From Miscanthus floridulus (taxonomy: Eukaryota > Streptophyta > Magnoliopsida > Poales > Poaceae): a stretch of 64,000 nt of DNA. Each line of letters starts with the position of its first letter. Position 1 is the first letter of the stretch. The notes beneath the pieces were generated by a model. It was not told where the DNA came from and made no database searches. It saw only the letters and a program-made list of their open reading frames with translations. The stretch lies in the NCBI RefSeq assembly GCF_019320115.1, contig NC_089598.1, positions 87,869,560 to 87,933,559 of the forward strand. Reading direction: 5' to 3'. Positions 43,272-56,000 of this stretch are shown one piece after another. The translations under genes and the position numbers were made by a program.

Positions 43272-43524
43272 GTTTAATGTTTTAGAAGTTAGCAAAATTT
43301 ATCTGGTCACTCCCTCGACAAGGACAATGGCAGTTGAGACAGGATCCAGGACATTGCAATGGGAATGCCATTACCAAGGCAGGTAACATACTAACAGCAG
43401 GCTGACAGTTCACTCTGTTGCGAGAAGAGCGTGGCCTTGGCAGCCATCCTGACAGTGACAGAAGCCACACGGCTGGTGGCTGAGGTGGAAGATAGAGATC
43501 ACTGAGGGTGCTAAAGAATCAGTT
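42216..43524. other. Intergenic region with poly-G run
   Basis: No gene is seen. A 34-base G run lies at 43237-43270. The 5' leader of the GDPDL gene may begin in the last 250 bases. Confidence 0.4.
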
Positions 43525-46500
43525 ATGAGGAATATATTGCGGTAAGCTTAATTCAATTCTTGCTTTTTTGAGGAATTTACTAGGAGGAAAGTGGAAAGTT
43601 TCTATATGAAGGTTTGAACTGTACATTCATTAATTCAAGTGAGCATTTAAGACATATACTAGAAACTGTGTAATAACTGACATCATGAGTAATCACAAAG
43701 AAACCATCCGTAAGTATTTTATTATAGAGTTGTTATTCCATCTCTTTCCTGCTCTGCAGGAGAAGATACTGAATAATTTACTTTTCTGTGCAAGTTAGTT
43801 TTCTAGGTTAACGCTCGCAACCAGTGGCTGGCGTTTTAAGAGAACTTTATTTATAGCACTGTTTTGTTTGGTCTTGGCTGAAGCTACTCTTTTGCCTCTT
43901 CTCCGCAATCTAGCATTGAGAGTTTAGAACCCTTCTTGCCTCTTCTCCACAATCTAGCAGGAGAGTTTACAACCCTTCTTCTGTGGGTTTGGTGGATATT
44001 TGTCAAGAAGTCAAAGTCTCATGTGTGGTAGGAATTTTTTCTTTCCTGAGCTTGTTTATTTAGAGATTTCAACTTTCTGAGGTTGTATTCCATTTTTCTT
44101 CCAATTTTAATTCTCTTATTTCCAGAAAAATGTTTAAAGGCATAATGCTCATACCCTGCTGTTTGTACTCCTCAAGTGCTGGGTGGGTTTATGTTGCCCT
44201 CTTAGGTAGCGTGATCATTTGACTTTATGTGTTTTTCCATCGATGCGGGATGCTGCTTTCCTTGCTTTACTAATTTGTCACTGTATCAATAAATATTGGG
44301 TTAATGTTATGAAAAAATGTTTCAGTTTTCATCTGTTGCAGGTGCAGTGTTTTAATGTCTGTGCATAATGCTTTTCTCTTCTCAATTGCAGCTCTTCCAT
44401 ATGTGCATCTCACAGAACTATTTTAAATGCAGCCTGCTCCTCGCTACCAAATGGTAGTAATATATCCTCTTACTTTCTTTTCCTGCTATTGCTTCATGGA
44501 GCTAGTGCTGCTTTGAAGGATCCAGTACAGAAATGGCAGACTCTAAGCGGTAAATATGCTAACAGCTAACGTGTTATATTTCTGTACAAAGTTATTTGGT
44601 TGAACATATCCTATGTATTCGATGCATTGCACTGCATGATATTGCATTATTGCTGACCCTCTTACTCTTTAGGTGCCCCTCCATTAGTCATAGCTCGTGG
44701 TGGGTACTCTGGGCTGTTCCCTGATTCAAGCCAATTCGGGTACCAGTTTGCCCTGTCGGATAGTCTGCCTGAAGTTGTTCTTTTCTGTGATTTACAACTT
44801 TCAAGTGACAATGTTGGATTCTGCAAGACTGGCTTGGCACTTGACGATTCAACGCTAATAGCTAAGGTCTTCCCTAAGAATGACAAGACATACAAAGTGA
44901 ATGGAGATGATCTGCACGGATGGTTTTCAGTCGACTTCACTTCAAATCAGCTAATGGACAATGTCACATGTAAGTAAAAATTACTCGAGTAACTTTTCAA
45001 GAAGCTTGTGGTCTATTTTTTTTTTGTATGCTTGAAGATTTTCATGAAAAAATAAGAAATGAGTTGTTTGAATTTCCTTGCCTTATGGAGTACCTATAAG
45101 GTTCGTTTGGGATTATTAATAGGTTTTAACTGTGAAACTTCTCTTCTAATCTCCAAACAGTATCTACTTAGTATGTCATGCTCTGACTATCCTGTAGTGA
45201 TCCAGAATGTTCTGTCTCGCCCAAGCATATTTGATGGCACCATGGGAATTAGCCTTGTTGATGATGTTGTAGAACTCCGCCCTCCTCAACTTTGGATTAA
45301 TGTACAGGTAAACATGGTTTCACTGCTAGCTATATAGTTCTTCCCCTGGATTTGGAATGTTGGTTCCACACTCATCCATGTTTTCCTCCTATTGAACTAT
45401 TCTCCTGCTAATAGCTGTTCTTACGTTCCTGTTTGTAGTATGGCCAGTTCTTCCTAGATCACAAGTTAAATATCGAAGAGTATATATCATCGAGAGCAAA
45501 AAAAATTGGGGTCAATTATGTCTCCTCACCTGAAGTTGGATTCTTGAAAAGCCTTGGTGGGAAGCTCGGGAAAAGCAATGTGAAGCTCATTTTTCGGTTT
45601 CTCGATCAACAACTCATTGAGCCTTCCACAAAACAACCTTATGGAGCCATTCTGAAGGACTTGAAATCTGTCAAGGCTTTTGCCTCAGGAATTCTCGTCC
45701 CTAAGACTTACATTTGGCCTGTAGACAAGGATCATTACTTGCAGCCTGCTACTACTTTGGTGAAAGACGCCCATGGCCTAGACTTGGAGGTCTATGCATT
45801 TAAGTTTGCCAATGATTTCATTTCAAGTTACAACTACAGCTATGATCCTAGTGCTGAGTACTTGCAGTTTATTGATAGTTCTGACTTCTCTGTTGATGGT
45901 TTCCTCACTGACTTCCCATCGACAGCTTCAGCAGCCATTGGTAAGGACCACTGCATGTTGAAAAAGCTAAACTGTTGTTCAAAAGTAGTTCGGTGTAGAC
46001 TAAATTATGCCATAAGAGTATGAAGTATGATTTTTTGTCACTTCATGCTCGAGAAGTTACAATGATTCTTATGATTTGACGTGATCATTGATTCTTCTAT
46101 CATGCACTCTCTAACCTCTGCAGGTTCTTTTGTCTTTCTTATTGTAGCTTGCTTAGCACATACTAAGGACAGCCCTGTTCCTCCTCCTGGAAGTAAGAAA
46201 TCTGTCTTTTAACCTCTTGTCCTAATTGAGATATTCTGCCATATTGCACTGCACTAATATCTGAACTTGGCTAGATGATACCAGACCACTGATCATCACC
46301 CACAATGGTGCATGTGGCTTATTCCCTGGCTGCACCGACCTTGCATACCAACAAGCAGTGGAAGACGGTGCAGATATAATTGACTGTTCAGTACAGATGT
46401 CAAAGGACGCAGTGCCATTTTGCTTGGACTCCCCGGATCTTACAAAAGGCACGACAGCTGCAACAGTGTTCTTGACAAAAGCTGCTACTGTGAATGAAAT

Positions 46501-47835
46501 ACAGAATGGGTCTGGCATCTTCTCATTTGATCTTCTATCGAACGAAATCCAAACTCTAAAACGTAAGTATCATTCCATTTTGTTTGCCACAAGTTCTTGC
46601 TTCTCAGTTCAAACTGTTAGCATGTTCCACGCTAACACCTTCGTTTTGGTTTTGTCCCTTAAGCTGATCTTATTGGCCCATACAATCAAGAAGGACTGAA
46701 AAGAAATCCGGCAGCAAAGAACAGCGGGAAACTCATGACTTTAGTTGATTTCCTGGCCTTCTCAAAGAGCAGCAACATCTCTGGCGTACTAATCGATGTT
46801 CGTGTAAGGAAGCTTTCTTGAATCCATTCTTACTGCCATTGTAATTGGCAGATTAGACTTGTAGTGAACTTAAATATGAGTCTAATTTAACTAACCTGAT
46901 CAGTAGGGCTACAGAAATCATGGAGGCTTTTACATTTCAAGTCTCATACTTTGCAGAATGCCCCATACCTTGCAACCAGAGGCATTGACATTGTGGATGC
47001 TGTCTCCAGCGCGCTTATCAATGCCAGCTATGACAAAGAGACCAAGCAGCAGGCGCTCATCGCATCGGACGACTCCGCCGTGCTCAGAGCATTCAAGAAG
47101 TTCCCAGCGTTCAAGTGTGTCCTCCAGATCGGCAATGCGATCAGCGATGTGTCCAAGGCATCCGTGGAGGAGATGGCCAAGTTCGCGAACGCCGTGTCCA
47201 TCAGTCGGGGCTCGGTTGTCCAGGCGCAGGGGTCATTCCTCTTGCGGTTCACTGATGTGATCGACAAGATGCACGCCGCAAACCTGTCGGTGTATGTCGG
47301 GCTGCTCAGGAACGAGTTCATGAACCTTGGGTTCGACTTCTGGGCTAACCCAATGGTTGAGATCGTGACGTACTCATCTCTGATGGCTGATGGAATTGTG
47401 ACCGAGTTCCCTGCAACGGCAGCGGAGTACTTCAGTGAGTATATGTCAGCGTAACATTCTGAACTGCTGAGCGTCCATATTCTTACCAGCATGGCTTACA
47501 TTCTTGAATCTCCTGCTTTTAAATGCAATGTAGGGAGCCCATGCAGTGACTTCAGTAAGAACCTGACCTACACGATCATGCCTGCAAAGCCTGGGTCTTT
47601 GCTCAAACTGACAGACCCCAGTGCACTGCCTCCGGTGCAGGGGCCAGCACCAGTGTTGGAACCTGCCGATGTTGTGGACCCACCGCTGCCACTGGTGACC
47701 ATCAGTAGCCCTGGAGCTTCAGCGTCTTTGAATGGTTCCAGCACTACCAGCGGTGCAAGGGTGTCCACTGCAAGCTCTGGTATTTACTTGTTGGTAATTG
47801 GACTTTCTGCGTTCTTGTTAGTGAGCTCTCAGTAA
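43525..47835 (+). CDS. SHV3-like glycerophosphodiester phosphodiesterase-like (GDPDL) protein
   Basis: Proposed ten exons: 43525-43541, 44392-44549, 44673-44969, 45198-45307, 45439-45940, 46148-46192, 46275-46562, 46664-46803, 46957-47434, 47534-47835. Phases agree throughout and give 778 residues, the family length. A hydrophobic stretch (YFLFLLLLHGASAA) is the signal segment. GDPD-like domain 1 opens PLVIARGGYSGLFPDS; domain 2 opens PLIITHNGACGLFPGCT and has DGADIIDCSVQMSKDAVPFC. Both have replaced the HRG motif of active GDPDs, as in SHV3-like proteins. A Pro/Ser-rich tail and a terminal hydrophobic segment (IYLLVIGLSAFLLVSSQ) suggest a GPI anchor. The family acts at the cell surface in cellulose and pectin organisation. 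The first two exons are the least certain: no ATG is in frame in the signal-peptide exon. Confidence 0.82.
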
Positions 47836-50464
47836 TCTGAAGCCTGGGTACTGGAACTGTATGCGGTTTGTTCAGCATTTTGACCCTTCCCATCAGGGCT
47901 GATTTATACTGCAAGAAAATGTACTTTAAGCAGGTAACACACATATCGTAAAATTTTGTTTTGTTGTTTGGAATTTGGATGCTAGACTTGTACGAGTAAC
48001 ATACTATATATAGCAGAGCTGCAGTTTGCACAACCAATTCGTTTCCAGGAATTATTGCAAATTTAGAAATGCTAGTGACTTGCATAAAGACGAGATGCTT
48101 GCCATCAGTTCATTTTAAATTCATTACTAAAATGAAAGAGGCATATCGGCAAATTTTGGTTTTGCTTGAAGGATAATTTGTTTCCTGCCACTCCCATGAC
48201 AGATTTATGTGTTAAGTCCTAAAAGGTGTGTGAATTGGGATCTCAGCAACTCCAAGAGCCTTTCTCAACTTGAATTCTATATTTCTGTTTGGGTCACATC
48301 TATCTTGCTATCTACGTACTCCGTTCTGAAATATAATAGATTTTGAGTTATCCTGAGTTGAACAATCTTATATTTTACTAATATTTTTGTAATATATCTC
48401 TTTGATATCGAAAATGATATTATTCTTCCTCATAAATTTAGTTAAAGCTAATTTTATTAGAATAAATTTGGATCAATGTATTTCATGAGAGGTTGTATGA
48501 AGCCGTCGCTTACTCCAGCTACTCCTCTCTGGCGATGGCTGTCCGCCTCCCCGCTGCTGTCCCACAAGTATTCCTCCTATTCGCACTCGTGCTCTGTTGG
48601 GTACTTCTTCCGGAACATCCACGGGCCACTTTTGCACTGACGACCCAGACCGCATCTACTGTGTACTATGTTTATGGCATTTGTTGTGTTATATATAGTT
48701 GGAAAATGGTTGATTAACTGTGTCATCGTTCATTGCCGTTTCTTGTGTGCAGCAAGTGCTGTGCCGTGTAGGAGTGCTCTAAGCCTCTAATACATGGAAA
48801 CTCATGCGAAACATCTGAGATTTAGGTACATGAATGTATGACCTGCCATCAACAGTTGGATTGTTTGAATTTGGAAAGGAATATATCAAATTATAGAATT
48901 TAGAATAGGAGAAGATTCGAGCAGCTTGAAGAACAAGCTAAACAATCCTATAACATCAATGCTGCCCACTGCTTTTGTCTTACAGTTCTGTGATGTGAAT
49001 TCGCGTGGGATGTGAATTCATTGGCTATCATAGGAGATCAATTAATTCATGCATCTCAGTCAAGTGCTTTTGGATTGTGAAAATGTGCTATCACTATCAG
49101 ATAGGATGTGATTTTCAGATCTGTGCAGTGCTTATGAATTGATGCATAGAGTGACATTTGGTTTCTATATTGTGATTTTTCATGTTCCCGTTCCACCCTG
49201 TTGTTTGTCATCTGTTGTTTACAGTAGTGTCTTTGGGCACTTCTAGACTATGATTTCTTTTAAATTTTAGGGCACTTGGCTGCGACATGAAGTAATTTGA
49301 CAGGCATGTCATTTGAGAATATGACAATGATAGTTCAGCATTATGCTATCTTTTTTTAAAAAAAAAAAGTTCAGCCTTATGCTGTCAGGAAGTACCCTTA
49401 CTGAAGCAGTACACTTGGAGCTGACCATTTCTGTCACATCACATGCGACATGTTGGTGTGAGAGCACTTGAAGGGCGTACTTCCATTTTGAAACACTTAT
49501 CAGAGGCCAAGCTATAATGTTGGCTACATCCTGCACGAGGATGTTGCTCGTCGGCAATTATTGCAGCCATTGGCTCTTCCTGCAGGAGGAAATGACATTT
49601 CTAACATGTTGAGATGATACTTTCTGCTTGCATTTCGTGCATATTGTTAACAAATTTACTATTCTTCATATGGCTATAACAATATTCTACAAACTGCTGA
49701 AGTACGTTTTCTTACTTTTTGAATGGAGACAGGATGGTCCTTGGTTTTTTGGGGCTGGTCAACGCAATTCGTTGAGCACAAATTTGGGAGAATGATACAG
49801 GTAGTTTAGCAGAAGCAATTTTGTCAGACCTAGTTCTGTATATGTCCTTATGGTTCCCAAGTTAGTAGCGCTCGTATATCTGATTCAATCCACTATAGTC
49901 GTGTTCTTGTTTAGTGTTTCTATAAGATTGATCTGTTTGTGTCAAAGATATACTGTAAGTCATGGTTGTCTTTGTCTTATTTTCTAATCATATAACCACG
50001 ATTTCAGTTATTTTGAGAGACTATTTTTGAAAGTTATTTTGTCAGACCACTATGACTTACCTTTCAGTGATATCCTTGACTAGAGGAGGTTTACAGTCGT
50101 TCTGAAGTGGAGTGATGTTTACCAGCTAAGAGTACTTTGAAGTTTACTAAGAAGAGTTCGTTGCTTCACACATTTCTCTGGTTAAGGTATGCTTATCTTG
50201 AGCAACAGAGTGACACACGAGTTTAGTCCCTTCTGGCAAATCAGTAGCACACTAGCGTCATGACTATCGCTAGAAGAGGCCATCATTCTTTTTATTTTTT
50301 GTTAAGACAGGAAGCCATCAAATTTGGTATAGCACTATACTAAGTAATCACCTGTAATTGCTAGTCCAGAAGGATGTCGAGTAGCATTCACCTGCCATCC
50401 CACATGATCCCTTTCACATGATCATGTATGAACTGTGGCTGCAGGAACCATGTGATCAAGTATC
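47836..50464. other. Intergenic region downstream of the GDPDL gene
   Basis: GDPDL 3' UTR, then AT-rich DNA. A Stowaway-like remnant is at 48315-48480 (starts TACTCCGTTCTGAAATATAA). A 60-codon frame at 48535-48717 (MAVRLPAAVPQVFLLFALVL...) looks like a signal peptide and could be a small secreted protein or chance; I do not call it. Nothing else is recognised. Confidence 0.4.
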
Positions 50465-50775
50465 CTCCCCCTAAAATTTACCCCCTATCACTTTGTATGT
50501 TAGGATACATGCATGGAGTATTAAATATAGACTAAAAAAATAACTAATTGCATATATTGCAACTAATTTGCGAGATGAATTTTTTAAGCCTAATTAGTCC
50601 ATGATTTGACAATGTGGTGCTACAGTATATGTGCTAATGATAGATTAATTATGCTTAATAAATTCATCTCGCGGATTACTGAGGACTTTTGTGATTTGTT
50701 TTATTATTACTATCCAAACACTTCCGTGTGACACACCGATGCGACACCCGATGTGATATTCCTAAACTTTACTTC
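50465..50775. mobile_element. MITE, GGCC-end family, copy 1
   Basis: Contains the family core (GAGTATTAAATATAGACTAAA, TTTTTAAGCCTAATTAGTCC, GGTGCTACAGTA, ATTCATCTCGCG) and ends with CCCGATGTGATATTCCTAAACTTTAC. Two other copies lie at 51907 and 60708. Ends are decayed. Confidence 0.6.
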
Positions 50776-51906
50776 CTGGATTTTAACACCACCTAAATCC
50801 AAGATCATCCCAGGATGATTCCAACAGAAGCCCCTGATCAACTGACAAGGCAACGTCATGTTTGACCACCTGGTAGCGTAGACAGAAGATGCCTGAACTG
50901 CTAGGTTTAACATGGAGCACTGGATCTAGCAATGCCAGACAGCTGCCTGATGAGTTATGGCGAATGTCTGCATCAAAGATACTAATATGTAATGTTGAGG
51001 CTGCACCTAAGTTCTGCCCTGTAGATTTTTATGCAGGAGTTCTCCGTTTTCTTTATTCGGTTTTCTCTAGGTTTGCTCACCCTGAGTGGCAGCAAGGTTA
51101 CACATGCTGCTAGATCTGCTTTAAGCTTTAATCGCTCGTAATGCTGTACTAGTTCTTTTGTAAACTAATGCAAGATAATGTGGATATGATAGTATAGATC
51201 TGCAGGCTGGATTTTGATCTGACAGAGGCTATGATAATCCATTATCTTATCTTGTAATTTACCCTCCACCGTCAGCTGTTTTTTACTTGTGCTTCGATAC
51301 TACTGTTGTGCTGTTGGATCTAGTTGCGCACAACTGGATCACTTCGCTTGTACAGTTGTACACTTGTACCGCGAAACTGGATGGACTGTTTGTCAAGGCT
51401 GCTGTTCCAGTACACATGTAGATGCAGCATGCTTATCCACTGTCGCTGCCCTTACACTTGCACTCTTCTTGTGATTCTCTTTTAGCCTTAACCATTAATT
51501 AGCGCACGCTGACCTGCTTTATGAGCCTAGCTTGTTTCACAAGCCTTTCCTTGAGTGACTGCACACTGATACCACTGCATTTTTCTAATGCAGCATGTGA
51601 GCTGTGACAGGAAACATGCCATTGGGGCGCATGCCGTTGCCGTTGCATGAACCTTATTTCTGGGGCATATGGGTGCAGTGAACTGTATGTTGTTAACCTG
51701 TCACTAGCTGGGTCTGGGTTAGGACTAAGCAACCCGTGCTTACTGGCTAAGATCTGTCAATCACGTGCCACGAGGCGAGGGCGGTAGGGACGAGAAGTGC
51801 AGCAGGAGTGCAGTGCAGGAGGACGGGTCCGGCAGAAAAACCCCGGCCGACACGGCCGCCTGTTACATGCTCGAAGCACTAAACGCCCAGCTTCCCCCAC
51901 ACTTTA
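50776..51906. other. Intergenic region
   Basis: Short frames at 50889, 51289 and 51765 have no recognisable protein feature. No gene or transposon is recognised. Confidence 0.4.
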
Positions 51907-52263
51907 GGCCCGGTTTAGTTTCCAAAAATTTTTACCTCCTACAGTAAAAGAGCATGTTTAGACACATGCATAGAGTACTAAATATAGACGAAAAAAAAAC
52001 TAATTACACAATTCTCGGCAAAATTGTGAGACGAATCTTTTAAGCCTAATTAGTCAATAAAAAGCCTTAAGTGCTACATAGCCCATGAAAAGCCTTAAGT
52101 GCTACAGTAACCCACATGTGCTAATGACCGATTAATTAGTATCATTAGATTCGTCTCGCTGTTTTCGGATGGGTTCTGTAATTTGTTTTTTTATTAGTAT
52201 TAAAAACCCCTCCCGACATCCTTCCGACACATCTAATGTGACACCCAAAAATTTTGACCTCTC
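51907..52263. mobile_element. MITE, GGCC-end family, copy 2
   Basis: Starts GGCCCGGTTTAGTTTCC and shares ACTAAATATAGACGAAAA, TTTTAAGCCTAATTAGTC and TAGATTCGTCTCG with the other two copies; the right part has CTAATGTGACACCCAAAAA. It contains a short internal direct repeat (AAGCCTTAAGTGCTACA) at 52061 and 52090. Confidence 0.65.
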
Positions 52264-53034
52264 CCCGACTGAATACACCCTTACTCTCTGCTTGCTGTGG
52301 CCTGTCACACGCCCGTGGTCCGTGTCCGTCTCCGTCTCGAGGAGGGCGACGCCATGATGGGCCGTGGCGACGTCACGGTGAAAGGAATACGAGGTAGACC
52401 ACTGCATTCCCTGCTCGCTGCTGCGGACCGCCGGAGCAGACATGGCGGGACACCACGTTTTGTTGCGTCCGCGCGCCGGACGGACCACCGCCACGTTGGT
52501 TTGGCTTATAAGCACGGCGGAAAATGGTTTGACGTGAGAAAAAAATATTATTCGTTGTCAATTACCACCGATAAACAGGCTGCACGGAGACACATGCCGG
52601 TGGCTCCTAGCGCCTGGCAAAGCAGCAGCAGCCCTTGTTGAATTGTTGGCCGCCTCCGGCTCCGCCTCCGGTGCACTGAACCGGCACGGCAGGTTCAAGA
52701 GCCATCACGATTTGGTCGATCAGAACCGTTGATCGTGTGATCACCAGACAGAGTCACTGTCACAGTAAGGACAGATCACGAGATCCACTGAGACGCAAAC
52801 GTAAAAAGGAGTATGCATATGCATGGCTTTCAAATTCACGATCACAAACACAGAGGATTAGTAGGTTAATTAATTCTCGCAGCACCTGCAAAAATTAGTG
52901 ACAGATCTACGTACACGCCCTAACAAACAAGCTCGCCGCCGGTGATCACCACCGCCGCCACCGTCCTTGCACTTGCAGTAAGATTATTGCGATCAGTGGT
53001 AACGACTCCAAGCACAAGGCCAGTTTTTTTTTCC
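52264..53034. other. Region 3' of the LRR kinase gene
   Basis: The last ~130 bases are the probable 3' UTR of the minus-strand kinase gene. The rest (52300-52680) is GC-rich with no recognised protein. Confidence 0.4.
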
Positions 53035-56000
53035 TCAGGGAACAGCGGCGCCACTGCTGCTCGCGGCAGCGCCGGGCGCTGCCGCCGCCGCCGTTCGCTC
53101 GAGCACCATCACGGCGTCCCTCATGGAGGGCCGCTTGCCGGGCGCCATGGCGCAGCACGCGAAGGCGAGCCTGAAGCACGCCAGCAGCGCGTCCTCCCTG
53201 CCGTCGGCCTCGCCGCGGAGCGTGGGGTCGGCCATCCGCAGCACGCGGCCGTGCTCCTCGGCGGCCACCAGCCCCGCGTGCCACTGGCACAGCTCCACCT
53301 CCGAGTAGACCCGCCCGGAGAGCAGCTCCAGGAGCACCATGCCGAAGGCGTACACGTCCCACTTGGCGGTGGGCCGCAGGTTTTTCAGGCACTCGGGCGC
53401 CTGGTACGGCGCCGGGGCCGACGACGACGACGCTGCCGCCGCGGCGGCGGCGGACGACGACCCGCAGGGGCTCGCGCCCGGCCCGGGCATCTGGGACAGG
53501 TCCGGCAGGCTGCTCGTCGAGTGCATCGACCGCTTGCTTCCGAACAGCCGCGCCGACGCGCCCGCGTGGTAGTGCGACGCCGCCTCGCCCGACAGCAGCC
53601 GGTCCAGGCCGAGGTCGCCGATCCAGGGCTCCATGTCGGCGCCCAGCAGGATGTTGCTCGGCTTCAGGTTCCCGTGCACGCCCTTCTTCTCGTGGATGTA
53701 CGCCAGCCCGCGCGCCACGCCGCGCGCGATCCGCAGCCGCGCCTCCAGGCTCAGGTGCAGCGGCGACGACGACCCGAACCGCCCTGCAGATGACAACCAA
53801 GGACAGTTCTTTCAGTATTTTGCTTGATTTGCAGGTTAAGAGGACTACTAGTATTCCCAGAGGGACGAGCCTATTCGCTTGCTGGATATTTTTTTCCCAC
53901 ATCAAACCAGCCAGGAGTAAATAATCCACGATTGTTTACGACGAAACGAATCGGCTGTCTTCGGGTCTTCAAGACTTCCAGCAAAATTGCAATGATTTGT
54001 GTGAGCAATGACAGTTTTTTTTTGCACTATCAGTACTTATGACCAGTACGATTAACCAAGGAGTAGATGAATCATTACTACTAATGCGCATTTAAGCTGC
54101 TGCACGTACAATCAGTAAAGTGCCATCTTTTCATAGGACTGAAGCCCAGCCAAAGACTCCAACTTCGCAAATGATTATAGGTTATGAACTGTACAAGTGA
54201 GAGTGCATTGATGGAATGTGATCGGTTGGGCTAATCCCAAACTTAATTACGAGATTAATTAAGCGTTAAGCTTTTGTCCACCTACTCATCATTTATTTTC
54301 AACTAAATAAGAACTGTCGTGATCGGCAGCAACCATTAGAATTCTAAGGGTTTGCCCCCTAGCCCACAGCGCGATTATAAACAAGAGAGGCACCCTTGGC
54401 GTCACTATCTCTTTAGTTCCCGTGACTATTCACATAACCGATCGATTTGGCGTTGGAGGATTTAGGAAGGCCGTCTACCTACGTCCATCCAGGTATTGCA
54501 AGATCTTCATCGCGTTCTTCACCAACTAGGAGCATCAAGCCCCGATCTGGTGAAGACTAAGATCTACTTCATCTATATTAACTTTATCACATCTCCGGCG
54601 ACACATATAGCGTTCACATGCTCTGGTTAGTATCTAAAATTAATTTCCGTATTTAGATGAGTCTGTTTAAGCTAAGTTAAGATCCTATTAGTCTAAGTTA
54701 TAATTCAACATGCATCACGAGTTCTGTTAAGATGTCGGTGTCAAATCAAGCATCTTTCCGATGCAATTTTTAGTATCTGAATGAAAGTTAGTGCTGAATG
54801 TGGTAACGCAAAATAGACGACGGAGGAACTTACTGCTGAACGCGATGTTGGCGAGGCTGCCATTGGGGGCGTAGTCGTGGATGAGGAGCTTCTCGTCGGC
54901 GCCCCTGTAGAAGCCGCGCAGCCGGAGGATGTTGGGGTGGCGGAGCCTGGCGACGGCGCGCACCTGCGCCTCGAAGTCCTTGAGCTTTTCGGCGCCGTCG
55001 CTCTCGCCGATGCGGCGGACGGCCAGCGCGGTGCCGTCGGCGAGCACGGCCTTGTACACGATGCTCGAGCCCGTGGCGCCGAGGATGTAGGCCGACGCCT
55101 TGAGCAGCGTCTCCATCTCGAGCTCGCCGTCGCCGTCGACAGTCACCAGCGTCGCAGGCGCGGGGGGCGCCTGCTGCTGGGGCAGGTTGTGCTTCTTGCT
55201 GCCGCCGTGCTCCTGCGGGGTGCTCCGGCCGATGAAGCTTCCCCCCCTCTTCTTGAGGTCCTCCTCGTCGTCGAACTCGCCGTCCGACGACGCGGAGTAC
55301 TCGGAGCTGTCCGAGCCGTCGTTCCTGCGGCCAATGCAGCACCCCATCGACGTGGACGCCCTCTCCTCTTTGCCTCCGGCGATGTCAAGCGTCTTGACCC
55401 CGCCGTCGATTCCTCGCGTGCTCTTCTGCTGCAGCGGCGGCGTTGCGTCCTGCTCCCGACGCTGCCGCCTCTTCTTCCTGACGTGGTACGCGTACATGAA
55501 CAGCATGAAGAGGAGCCCGACGCCAGCGATGTCCCCGACGACGATGGCCACGATGGCCGCAGGATGAAGCTTATCCTGCCCGCTCGGCGGCTGCCCCTGG
55601 GCTCCCGGCGGGGCGCGAGCGGGGTTCTTGGGGATGGCCGCGAACGCCGGCGGCGAGTCGGTGGCGTTGGGAGGGTTCGAGAGCGACGACGGGATGGAGC
55701 ACGCCTGCTTCAGCGGCGGCCCGCACAGGTTCGGGTTGCCCTCGTACGCCGCCGCCGGCTGCGCGGCGAACGGGCCGGCCTGTGGGATCGCGCCGGAGAA
55801 GTTGTTCCGCGACAGGTCCACCGTCGCGTTCGCGGGGACGAGCGCGGCCAGCTCGGTCGGCACCGCGCCAGCGAGCTTGTTGGACGAAACGTTGAGCAGG
55901 CGGAGCCGTGCCCCCGCGAAGTCCGACGGGAGGAAGCCATTGAAGCCGTTGCCGCTGAGGTCAACGAGCTCCAACTTCCCGAGGCCCCCGATGGGGAGCT

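Noticed and set aside
48535..48717. Possible small secreted protein
   Set aside because: It has a signal-peptide-like start but no family resemblance, and nothing in the sequence marks it as a gene.
52942..53793. 283-residue plus-strand ORF opposite kinase exon 2
   Set aside because: Antisense shadow; composition follows the third-position GC of the kinase exon.
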